Source: Chloroflexota bacterium (GTDB lineage Bacteria; Chloroflexota; Anaerolineae; Anaerolineales; UBA11858). From it: a stretch of 6,978 nt of DNA. The stretch's first letter is position 1, and each line of letters starts with the position of its first letter. Under the pieces are notes generated by a model that made no database searches, was not told where the DNA came from, and saw only the letters and a list, made by a program, of their open reading frames with translations. The translations under genes and the position numbers were made by a program. The stretch lies in contig DAOUWT010000134.1 in NCBI GenBank assembly GCA_030666985.1, positions 1 through 6,978 of the forward strand. Reading direction: 5' to 3'. Of this stretch, positions 1 through 5,829 are shown in pieces.

Positions 1-52
1 AACGGTCGAGGAAAGGTATCATGTAAGGGGCGGTAAATAAGATAGTGGGCAT
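1..52 (-). CDS. Start of a probable D-2-hydroxyacid dehydrogenase (partial, runs off the left edge)
   Basis: On the minus strand an ATG at 52-50 opens a frame with no stop up to the window edge: MPTILFTAPYMIPFLDR. It resembles, from memory, the N-terminal beta strand and loop of D-isomer-specific 2-hydroxyacid dehydrogenases of the phosphoglycerate dehydrogenase type (I-L-F-T-A-P-Y, then P-F-L-D-R). Only 17 codons are visible, so the NAD-binding domain and catalytic Arg/Glu/His lie outside and the family call is tentative. No clear Shine-Dalgarno precedes the start; the period-8 repeat tract runs up to the ATG. It lies in the same direction as, and 44 bases beyond the stop of, the second cytidylyltransferase, so the two may form a pair. 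A chance open frame of this length is possible. Confidence 0.5.
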   Translation of the reverse strand, partial: MPTILFTAPYMIPFLDR

Positions 53-132
53 GGTAAGTTAGTTTGGTAGTTTGGTAGTCACTGATTCCTAGTTCCCTAG
101 TCCCTGGTCACCTGTTTTCCTGTTCCCCTGCT
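53..132. repeat. Degenerate period-8 tract joining two genes
   Basis: Read on the plus strand, the stretch falls into eight-base units that drift gradually: AGTTTGGT at 61-68 and again at 69-76, then AGTCACTG, ATTCCTAG, TTCCCTAG, TCCCTGGT, CACCTGTT, TTCCTGTT and CCCCTGCT. The tract starts next to the start codon at 52 and passes through the stop codon of the cytidylyltransferase (97-99) into its last codons. Bases 76-100 also form one arm of an inverted repeat with 817-840. Function unknown; it looks like an expanding or decaying short-unit repeat rather than a terminator. Confidence 0.6.
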
Positions 133-801
133 CATCAAAAAATCCACGATCTCAAAATCCAGTTCTTCATCAATATCCCAGGCTTCGTTGGCGTCGATTT
201 CGAACATTAGGGGACGTTCTCCCAAACGATTCCGGCGGGCGAGGAGGGTGTCTTTAATGAAGATATAAATGCAGGAGTTTTCCTCATAGACGGGGGGCAA
301 ATCCTGGGTTTGTAGCAAGATGGAGGGATTATGGTTGATGGGGCGTCCGAACTGATCCCACAATCGCGTTTGGAGGCGCGTCACCGAGAAGAGGGAGTCG
401 TAGGACGGGTGAACAGCCAAGAACTTTTGAACAGCCTTTGAGATGGTCTCAGTTTTCAGGAGCGGATTCGTACTGTGCGTTTGGAGATAAAAATCAGCTT
501 CTACTTGAGAGGTGTCGTAGGCCAGAACCTCGTTCATGGGGATATCATCGGCGCATAAGGCTTCGGGGCGGGGTAACACACGCACGGCGGGGAAGTTTTC
601 CCCCAGGCCTTGCTGTATTGTGGGGCTATCCGTGTCTACGACGACTTGCGTGATTTCGGGAACGGATTGCAAGGTCTCAATGATATGATGGTAAAGCGGC
701 TTGTCCCCTAAGGGACGGTAATTTTTTCCAGGTACGCGCTGGGAATGGTGGCGCATGGGGACGAGGGCGATTATTTTTGCTTTGGCTACGATTTTGGTCA
801 T
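97..801 (-). CDS. Second cytidylyltransferase (CMP-acylneuraminate synthetase family)
   Basis: This 234-residue protein belongs to the CMP-sugar synthetase family, cytosolic enzymes that couple CTP to an acidic sugar and release pyrophosphate. The CTP-binding signature is ALVPMRHHSQRVPGKN at residues 12-27 (compare the usual IPARxxSxRxPxKN). DTD follows at 57-59, a substrate-side LQTHSTNPLL at 106-115, and a C-terminal WDIDEELDF with probable Mg2+ ligands D209 and D211. The length is normal for the family. The start at 801 has GGAG eight bases upstream (plus strand 810-813). It is only distantly similar to the NeuA-like protein at 6061-6807, for example MRHHSQRVPGKN against ARGGSKSIPRKN, so it probably acts on a different sugar. 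The last residues, about GTGKQVTRD, and the stop lie in the period-8 repeat and look repeat-derived. The gene is bracketed by inverted repeats (76-100 and 817-840). The sugar it activates cannot be told from sequence. Confidence 0.88.
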   Translation of the reverse strand: MTKIVAKAKIIALVPMRHHSQRVPGKNYRPLGDKPLYHHIIETLQSVPEITQVVVDTDSPTIQQGLGENFPAVRVLPRPEALCADDIPMNEVLAYDTSQVEADFYLQTHSTNPLLKTETISKAVQKFLAVHPSYDSLFSVTRLQTRLWDQFGRPINHNPSILLQTQDLPPVYEENSCIYIFIKDTLLARRNRLGERPLMFEIDANEAWDIDEELDFEIVDFLMSRGTGKQVTRD

Positions 802-815
802 GAGGGAAACTCCAG

Positions 816-857
816 GCTAGGAACTAGGAATCAGTGACTAGGGATTAGGTGAGTCAG
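816..857. repeat. Degenerate period-7 CTAGGAA-type tract; inverted-repeat partner of 76-100
   Basis: On the plus strand the stretch reads as seven-base units: GCTAGGA, ACTAGGA, ATCAGTG, ACTAGGG, ATTAGGT, GAGTCAG. Bases 817-840 are the reverse complement of 76-100 except for one extra C in the left copy, so the cytidylyltransferase gene sits between two opposed arms of 24 and 25 bases. The HEPN remnant ends inside this tract, its stop being at 831-833. Just outside it, TCGAA-TTTA-TTCGA at 860-873 forms a small palindrome with the same TTTA loop found in the array at 5957-6040. Confidence 0.65.
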
Positions 858-917
858 CCTCGAATTTATTCGATTTCCTTCAGCTTTCTCTACCCATTCA
901 TGCGTAAGTCGCTTCAT
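831..917 (-). pseudogene. Remnant of a HEPN-domain gene, partner of the MNT nucleotidyltransferase
   Basis: An ATG at 917-915, inside the end of the MNT gene, opens a 28-codon frame that begins MKRLTHEWVEKAEGN and stops at 831-833. From memory this opening (M-K-x-L-T-x-E-W-V-x-K-A-E-G) is typical of small HEPN-domain proteins, which are usually encoded directly after, and often overlapping, an MNT gene. A full SD (GGAGG, plus strand 925-929) stands seven bases before this ATG, as expected of a former real start. After about residue 15 the similarity stops, and the frame runs through RINSRL and then into the CTAGGAA-type repeat, where it ends. A complete HEPN protein is about 120-140 residues, so roughly the last 90% is missing; the catalytic RX4-6H region expected near the C-terminus is absent. 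The reading as a truncated toxin gene rests on a short N-terminal match. Confidence 0.6.
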
Positions 918-1218
918 AGAGCATCCTCCCATTTTCAACTATTTCGCTCAAAAAGAAATCTCCTATATCAATACGCTGTTGAACTTGTTCAGGAGTGCGA
1001 ACCAATAAATCTATTGGGAAAGACGGATTTGTTTTGGTGAGTATTTCTGCTGCTTGACGAGGGCTGTTACCTTCAAATGGCAATATTACCAATAAGTCCA
1101 CGTCGGAATCAGGATGAGGAGAGCCAGAGGCATAAGACCCAAATAAAAATATTTTACTTGGAGAAAACAACTCTACAATTTGATTACATAAAGCACTGAT
1201 TTGTTTATGTTTCACCAT
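898..1218 (-). CDS. Minimal nucleotidyltransferase (MNT), MntA-like
   Basis: This 106-residue protein is a stand-alone DNA polymerase beta-type nucleotidyltransferase domain. The signature FGSYASGSPHPDSDVDLLVI sits at residues 26-45: G27-S28, then D39 and D41 as metal ligands, with the third acidic residue probably D70 in PIDLLV. All three are intact. In characterised HEPN-MNT pairs (MntA-HepT), MNT proteins are antitoxins that AMPylate a HEPN RNase. I choose the start at 1218 because AGGAG lies six bases upstream (plus strand 1225-1229). The longer frame from 1272 would add a stretch of unconvincing residues and overlap the glycosyltransferase. The gene follows the glycosyltransferase stop by 31 bases with no visible terminator, so it may be co-transcribed. 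Its HEPN partner appears truncated (831-917), which would leave an orphan antitoxin-like protein. Family confidence is high; a current function is unknown. Confidence 0.85.
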   Translation of the reverse strand: MVKHKQISALCNQIVELFSPSKIFLFGSYASGSPHPDSDVDLLVILPFEGNSPRQAAEILTKTNPSFPIDLLVRTPEQVQQRIDIGDFFLSEIVENGRMLYEATYA

Positions 1219-1224
1219 AATTAG

Positions 1225-1229
1225 CTCCT
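1225..1229 (-). promoter_or_regulatory. Ribosome binding site fixing the MNT start
   Basis: AGGAG on the minus strand lies six bases before the ATG at 1218-1216. It supports the 106-residue form and rules against the longer frame beginning at 1272, which would overlap the upstream glycosyltransferase gene. Confidence 0.7.
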
Positions 1230-1249
1230 GTTTTGAGGGACTAACTGAA

Positions 1250-2197
1250 CTATTTCTGTTCTCGATAATCAATTGGCTTCACATCCCGGCCATGGGTAGA
1301 GGCTGCTCGCAGGCTGCGGGGATAATAAAAAGTCTGCCGTAATTTAGCGGTGATAGGCCCCGCGTATTGGTATCCCTGAAAGGTTCCCCAGAACTGCATC
1401 AAGCGGAACCAGAAAATACTCCCAAAGCTGCCTATCAGCTTCTTCTGCCGCAAAGCGTGCCAAAGGTCGCTGAAGATGTTGAAGACGGATAAACGCATAA
1501 AATCCCACAAACTGAACTCCTCATCGGGGAAAATGCGTTTGAAAGCAATGGCTTCCCTGCGGTAGCGATTATACACTCCCCGGGGTCTTTCGTCATGGAT
1601 GTGAGCAATTTCGGCTTCCGCAGAATAGGCGATTTTATATTCTTCATCCATGGCCCATCTAGCCCATGCCAGGTCCTCTAGCCCGGTGAGGGTCTCGTCG
1701 TAGGGATGCTGCTCCCAGAGAGAACGCCGAACAGCGGCATTGGCGTTATTGCAAAATGGATGGAGTTGATGGGACTGAGATTGTTCCGGGAACCAGCGTG
1801 CAAAGATTTGGTGTTCTGAGAATTTTGAGTCGCCGTTTCCACGCTGTTTGCCGTAAACCAAAGCCACTTTGGGGTCAGCGAACGGGGTTAAAAGTTGTTC
1901 TAACCAATCGGGATAAATGGGATAAACGTGTGCGCTGGCTATGACGATAATGTCCGCGCTTGAGGCTTGGATCCCTCGATTGAGGGCGGATCCAAAGGTG
2001 AAGGTTTCTGGCTTAATGGGGATGATTTTCACCGGAAAACGTTCGGCAATTTTGACCGTGTCATCCGTGGAGCCGGAGTCCACGAGGATGATTTCCAGGC
2101 CTTCTGCGCTCTGTTGGGTGATGCCGGTTAGCAGGCGTCCGATGTGCGCCTCTTCGTTGTAAGCGCGGATGATGATTGAACAACTGTATTTGCTCAT
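1250..2197 (-). CDS. Family 2 glycosyltransferase
   Basis: This 315-residue protein has the GT-A fold start of GT2 enzymes: SIIIRAYNEEAHIGRLL at residues 7-23 and VDSGSTDDT at 39-47, the nucleotide-binding aspartates. The place of the usual DxD metal motif is taken by SAH at 88-90 in IIVIASAHVYPIYPDWL. From memory the same S-A-H pattern occurs in rhamnosyltransferase-like GT2 members, so this need not mean loss of activity. The acidic pair E174-D175 in LEDLAWARW is the likely catalytic-base region. No clear membrane segment is seen, so it probably works at the cytosolic face, adding a sugar to a lipid-linked or nascent surface glycan. Its ATG overlaps the stop of the upstream gene by four bases (ATGA), indicating translational coupling and a joint task. 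Donor and acceptor cannot be predicted. Confidence 0.9.
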   Translation of the reverse strand: MSKYSCSIIIRAYNEEAHIGRLLTGITQQSAEGLEIILVDSGSTDDTVKIAERFPVKIIPIKPETFTFGSALNRGIQASSADIIVIASAHVYPIYPDWLEQLLTPFADPKVALVYGKQRGNGDSKFSEHQIFARWFPEQSQSHQLHPFCNNANAAVRRSLWEQHPYDETLTGLEDLAWARWAMDEEYKIAYSAEAEIAHIHDERPRGVYNRYRREAIAFKRIFPDEEFSLWDFMRLSVFNIFSDLWHALRQKKLIGSFGSIFWFRLMQFWGTFQGYQYAGPITAKLRQTFYYPRSLRAASTHGRDVKPIDYREQK

Positions 2198-3783
2198 AGA
2201 ATAAACTCATCCCCTTCCACGATTCCATTCACAACAGCCCGCATACCAGCAGACTGCTCCGGCAGCAGTTCTTTCCAAGAAAACTGCTTCAATTGCACAT
2301 ATCCCGGGGAGGGGTGTTCTTCTAAATAGCGTTCGAAGGGTAAGGATACTTTATACAATTGATAATATAAAAAGCGGCGGGCGTTGCGGAGGAATTCATC
2401 GGGGACTTCAATTTTTTCTGCTGCCAAAAATTCTTCCGCGCGACGGGCGTACTCGTCGGGGGATGCAGGGAAAAACACAGTGGGATATTGGGTATAACGT
2501 GCTTTGCCGCCGCACAAGACGGGAATACCTAGAAAAGTGGCCTCCAGGCCAATAGAGGAATTATAAACCATGACAAATTTGGCCTGTTGGATAAGTTCAT
2601 ACGAACTAAGGGGTGTGGTGGGGTCTACAAAGGTGACGTTTTGCAAATCTTCAACGCCATGCACCCTCACCCAACCCTCAACGCTCTCCTGGCTTTCCTT
2701 GCCCTTTCGCATCTCGTCGGGGTGGGCGCGGATGACGAACAAGGTCTCAGGATGAGCGGCGGCGGCCTCGGTCACGGTCTCTAGCCAGGCGAACATATCG
2801 GTGAAAACGGTGTTGGCGTGGAGTTGGCTGGTATCGAAGATGACGTTGGTGAAGACAGGGACAATTTGCTTGAATTGCGCGGCGTGTTCCAGGAATGACT
2901 CTTCTAAACCGCGCATTTCGGGCCAAAAGCGGATGCCGGCCATAGTGAATTCGCCTTGGAAGCGTTGGCTTAGGTATGCGTCCAGCCGCTCGTTTTGGGC
3001 ATCACTTAGCTCGAACTCGTTAGGGAGGTGGATGGGGTAAGCCGTGGCGTGTCCGACGGTGAAAAAGGCCGAGAAGGGCTGAAAGCCAACCTCATGGGTG
3101 ATGACGCGGATGCCGCGCTGTTGCGCCACCCAGCGGGCGGCGGCCTCCGGGTATTGCAAGCCGTTGAAGACCACGACTGCGCTCGGTTCGTTCCGGGATA
3201 GGAAAACGTTGAATTCTTGTGCCACGCTGTGGGCAGAGAGGATGAATTCACGGTAAAGGTAGCGGGTGGGTTCACCATCCCCCAGGTGGTGACGGCGCAA
3301 AATCCAGCGCAGGCTCGGGAGCACTAAATCCCCCAAAGGACGCCCGTGATGCACAACATCTTTCATTTCATCCACGCTGAGAGATTTTAATTTAGCCTGA
3401 AGTTCGAGGTCGGCGTGATAGTTGAACCACTCCGTGGAGGCGGAGGCGGTGAAGCGGCGCGTGTCGGCCACGCATCCCCGGCAGGGCGGCGGCGCGGTGG
3501 GGTTGCCCAATCCCGCCCCCAGGACGCAGTGGCTCATCCCCCGGCGGCAGGCAAAATGGATGACAGGTACGCCCGCTAGCTGCATCCCCCACGCGGCGAG
3601 CATGGAGAAGGCGGCGTTGAGGTTCAATCCCTGCAGGCGCGCCGAGGCGTTGAAGAAAACGACGGGGCGGGCATCACTAGATGATTTGGAATGAACTGCG
3701 ACTTGGCGGTTAAGCTTAAAAAGGCGCCATTGGAGACGCAAACGTAATAGGCCGCGTTGAATACGATTTAAGAATTGAGTCAT
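2194..3783 (-). CDS. Capsule-polysaccharide-synthesis-like protein (KpsS/LipB-like, GT-B type)
   Basis: This 529-residue protein resembles the capsule polysaccharide biosynthesis family of GT-B-like sugar transferases. In the C-terminal half I see VIRAHPDE at about 350-357 and VYNSSIGLEATFLGIPVLCGG at about 406-426, which match the family's 'R-x-H-P' and 'S-x-x-G-L-E-A-x-x-x-G-x-P-V' elements. The N-terminal half has an alternating beta/alpha pattern (PVVFFNAS near 40-47, AVVVFNG near 202-208, VITHEVGF near 227-234). Four cysteines (C79, C86, C101, C104) cluster in the N-terminal domain, the last two as CRGC. No signal peptide or membrane helix is evident; the first 30 residues are basic and amphipathic. 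The start at 3783 has no clear SD, and a heptad repeat begins five bases upstream. It is coupled by ATGA overlap to the GT2 gene. The precise reaction is unknown. Confidence 0.75.
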   Translation of the reverse strand: MTQFLNRIQRGLLRLRLQWRLFKLNRQVAVHSKSSSDARPVVFFNASARLQGLNLNAAFSMLAAWGMQLAGVPVIHFACRRGMSHCVLGAGLGNPTAPPPCRGCVADTRRFTASASTEWFNYHADLELQAKLKSLSVDEMKDVVHHGRPLGDLVLPSLRWILRRHHLGDGEPTRYLYREFILSAHSVAQEFNVFLSRNEPSAVVVFNGLQYPEAAARWVAQQRGIRVITHEVGFQPFSAFFTVGHATAYPIHLPNEFELSDAQNERLDAYLSQRFQGEFTMAGIRFWPEMRGLEESFLEHAAQFKQIVPVFTNVIFDTSQLHANTVFTDMFAWLETVTEAAAAHPETLFVIRAHPDEMRKGKESQESVEGWVRVHGVEDLQNVTFVDPTTPLSSYELIQQAKFVMVYNSSIGLEATFLGIPVLCGGKARYTQYPTVFFPASPDEYARRAEEFLAAEKIEVPDEFLRNARRFLYYQLYKVSLPFERYLEEHPSPGYVQLKQFSWKELLPEQSAGMRAVVNGIVEGDEFIL

Positions 3784-3788
3784 AGTTT

Positions 3789-3872
3789 GATTAAAACGTA
3801 AAAAGTGAAACGTGAAAACGTGAATTTACGCATCACTCATCACTCATTACTCGTCACTCATCACTCCTCACG
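3789..3872 (-). repeat. Twelve-unit degenerate heptad repeat, overlapping the end of the NeuB fusion gene
   Basis: Read on the minus strand from 3872 to 3789, the stretch divides exactly into twelve seven-base units. The first half is built on AGTGATG (CGTGAGG, AGTGATG, AGTGACG, AGTAATG, then AGTGATG twice). A CGTAAAT hinge follows, and the second half is built on TTCACGT (TCACGTT, TTCACGT, TTCACTT, TTTACGT, TTTAATC). The two halves are partly complementary to each other. The stop codon of the NeuB fusion gene (3856-3854) is inside the third unit, and the repeat ends five bases before the next start codon. It therefore makes up the entire gap between the two genes plus the last codons of the first. 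Confidence 0.75.
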
Positions 3873-5755
3873 TTTTCCGTTGCCTGAAAATAGGCTTCCG
3901 AGAGCCGGTTGATGGCGATGATGAAACCCTCTCCGCCGCGTTGATGGCCGCGCCAAATTTCGGGGATCATGGTTCCGTGGTAGTCTTTGGTTATTTCAAA
4001 GAAACGCACCCAATCTATCGTCCCCTCGTTGATTTGCAATCCCTCGCCATCTAAGCCAGAAGCATCTGAGAGGTGTAAATGCGTAGTATAGGGCAAGATG
4101 ACCTTAACCTGCTCGTAAAAATCTACTTGCGCCCAATTACAATAAAGTTTGTGATGGGAAGAGTCGTAGCAAGTGTTCATGTCCATAGATACTAGAAAAT
4201 CACGGATTTCGTAGGTGTCCATAAAGGCATTTGTCAGCCATTGCCCGCCAAAATACCACGGGTGCGGGGGAAGATTTTCTAGCAATAGCTCAATGCCGTC
4301 AAAATCCAATTCTTCCACCGAGCGGCGCAAATTATCGTACAAACGTTTTCGGTCTTGAATGGGATGATCTAAACTGGCAGCCCCAGGATGAACGATCATC
4401 TTAGGTTGTCCTTTAAAATGAGTCGCCATGTCGCGGGTGACATAGACCGCTTTTTGGATCAGTTCCAGGGATGCCTTGCGGTGGGCTTCGTCAAAGGAGC
4501 ATAGGTCAACCAGATTATTTCTCCAAAACTCCGGGGCGTGAACCACCAGGGAAATATCGAAATCGTCCCCAGGGTAGGTTTCATCCAGGTCTTTGTCGGT
4601 GAAGTGGAATTCCAGCATGTTGGGGCCAAGACGCATGGCTTCGTTATAATCATCAAAGCGGACTACCAATCCCCATTTCATTGGTAAAGTATGCTCAACG
4701 TCCAGGGTTATGCGCTGGCCCAGGTCTTGCTCCAAAAAAGGCTCGTCATGCGCCAGGGAACGTTCCATAACTTGGCCAATTAAATCCGTATATCGTTGGG
4801 GGGAGAGTCCCTGCCCCGGGCCTTTGACTGTGACCATGTTGCGAGTCACCTCCTCGCCGGGACTGATATCCCGCGTGGCGACTAAACTTTTGGCTAAAAC
4901 CTCGCGGTTGAGAATCTCTCCCATGGTGAAGTATTTTTCTTTTCCCGTGCCCATGGCCTGGGAGATTTGACGGATGTCACGGACCATTTTCCTGAATCCC
5001 TGCGGCTCCAGGCTGGCGGCGTGGTCGGGGCCGTCCATGGTACGGTCCAGGGTGATGTGACGCTCCACGATGCAGGCCCCAAGGGCGGACGCCACCGTAG
5101 AGACGGCTATCCCCCGCTCGTGACCGGAATATCCCACCGGGACGCCAAACTCGCGCAATCGCTCCATGAAACGCAGGTTGATGTCCGGGAATGAGGCCGG
5201 GTACGCGCTGTTGCAGTGGAGGAGGGCAAAATCCGCCTCACGCTCTTTGAGGAAGTTGACGGTGGTTTCCACCTCTTCCATGCGGGACATGCCGGTAGAG
5301 ACGATGATGGGTTTTCCCTTGTCTATCAGGTAATCAATCAGGGGGAGGTTGATCATATCCGCCGAGGCGACTTTAAAGGCTGGAACGCCTAATTTGTCCA
5401 CAAAATCTGCGCTCTCACGGTCGAAGGCGGAACACATAAAAGTGATGCCTTTTTTCTCGCAGTAACCCACAAGTCTATAATAATCCTGTTCTGAGAGTTC
5501 CACGCGCTGCAAGATGGGGAGGAGGTAATTAAGATTCTTCTCTCCCACATTGGAATCATCAAGATATTTCTGGGGGTAAAGGTCTTTTAGAGTCCGCTTC
5601 TGAAACTTGACCGCGTCCGCTCCAGCCCTGACAGAGGCATCAATAAGTTCGAAAGCGTATTCTAAGATGCCGTTGTGGTTGACGCCAATCTCAGCGATGA
5701 TAAAGGTGGGGTGGCCGTCTCCTACAATGTGTTTACCTATTTTCATTTCGGGCAT
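3854..5755 (-). CDS. NeuB-type nonulosonic acid synthase fused to a sugar-isomerase-like TIM barrel
   Basis: A 633-residue two-enzyme protein; family NeuB enzymes have about 340-350 residues. Residues 1-265 are a NeuB barrel, which condenses PEP with a mannosamine-type sugar. By alignment from memory with the meningococcal enzyme I see E22 (AEIGVNHNG), K50 (KFQKR), K128 and S131 (FKVASAD), S153, N182 (HCNSAYP), S210 and H211 (GYSGHE) and H233 (ERHITLD). H211 and H233 would be the metal-binding histidines. Residues 288-345 form the SAF (antifreeze-like) domain, with VKGPGQGLSP where many homologues have VKRPG. Residues 358-625 resemble the AP-endonuclease-2/xylose-isomerase-like barrel: E493 (LLLENLP), D531 and H534 (DSSH), H561 and D564 (HLHLSD), E599 (IPEIWRGH), so metal-site residues are present. 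No NeuC-type epimerase is visible, so this barrel may prepare the sugar (inference). The start has GGAG seven bases upstream (5763-5766). The last residues NVRSDE come from the heptad repeat. The exact sugar is unknown. Confidence 0.92.
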   Translation of the reverse strand: MPEMKIGKHIVGDGHPTFIIAEIGVNHNGILEYAFELIDASVRAGADAVKFQKRTLKDLYPQKYLDDSNVGEKNLNYLLPILQRVELSEQDYYRLVGYCEKKGITFMCSAFDRESADFVDKLGVPAFKVASADMINLPLIDYLIDKGKPIIVSTGMSRMEEVETTVNFLKEREADFALLHCNSAYPASFPDINLRFMERLREFGVPVGYSGHERGIAVSTVASALGACIVERHITLDRTMDGPDHAASLEPQGFRKMVRDIRQISQAMGTGKEKYFTMGEILNREVLAKSLVATRDISPGEEVTRNMVTVKGPGQGLSPQRYTDLIGQVMERSLAHDEPFLEQDLGQRITLDVEHTLPMKWGLVVRFDDYNEAMRLGPNMLEFHFTDKDLDETYPGDDFDISLVVHAPEFWRNNLVDLCSFDEAHRKASLELIQKAVYVTRDMATHFKGQPKMIVHPGAASLDHPIQDRKRLYDNLRRSVEELDFDGIELLLENLPPHPWYFGGQWLTNAFMDTYEIRDFLVSMDMNTCYDSSHHKLYCNWAQVDFYEQVKVILPYTTHLHLSDASGLDGEGLQINEGTIDWVRFFEITKDYHGTMIPEIWRGHQRGGEGFIIAINRLSEAYFQATENVRSDE

Positions 5756-5762
5756 GGTTTTT

Positions 5763-5766
5763 CTCC
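5763..5766 (-). promoter_or_regulatory. Ribosome binding site of the NeuB fusion gene
   Basis: GGAG on the minus strand lies seven bases before the ATG at 5755-5753, favouring this start over the in-frame ATG three codons on. A run of seven G (plus strand 5767-5773) follows immediately upstream of the site; it is a homopolymer that could vary in length but is not in the coding frame. Confidence 0.65.
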
Positions 5767-5772
5767 GGGGGG

Positions 5773-5825
5773 GCGGCAGACCTCGGAGGTCTTAAAACGC
5801 TTGTAGACCTCCGAGGTCTTGCCGC
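5773..5825. repeat. Large inverted repeat made of two GACCTC-GAGGTC palindromes
   Basis: AGACCTCGGAGGTCT (5778-5792) and AGACCTCCGAGGTCT (5805-5819) are each nearly self-complementary. They are also reverse complements of one another, flanked outside by GCGGCA (5773-5778) and TGCCGC (5820-5825). The whole forms a stem of 20 and 21 bases with one bulged base and a 12-base loop (5793-5804), or alternatively two small hairpins. It lies 18 bases upstream of the NeuB fusion start. Neither strand has a T-run after it, so it is not a classical terminator. I recall the same GACCTCGGAGGTC core as a dispersed repeat in Chloroflexota genomes. Confidence 0.75.
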
Positions 5826-5829
5826 TATC

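Noticed and set aside
849..1040. A 63-codon plus-strand open frame over the MNT end
   Set aside because: It lies opposite the MNT gene and HEPN remnant, has no SD and no recognisable motifs.
1219..1272. An earlier start for the MNT protein
   Set aside because: It overlaps the end of the glycosyltransferase and lacks an SD, whereas AGGAG stands six bases before the ATG at 1218.
5767..5773. G7 homopolymer as a phase-variation switch
   Set aside because: Seven bases is short, it lies upstream of the SD rather than in the coding frame, and nothing shows length variation.
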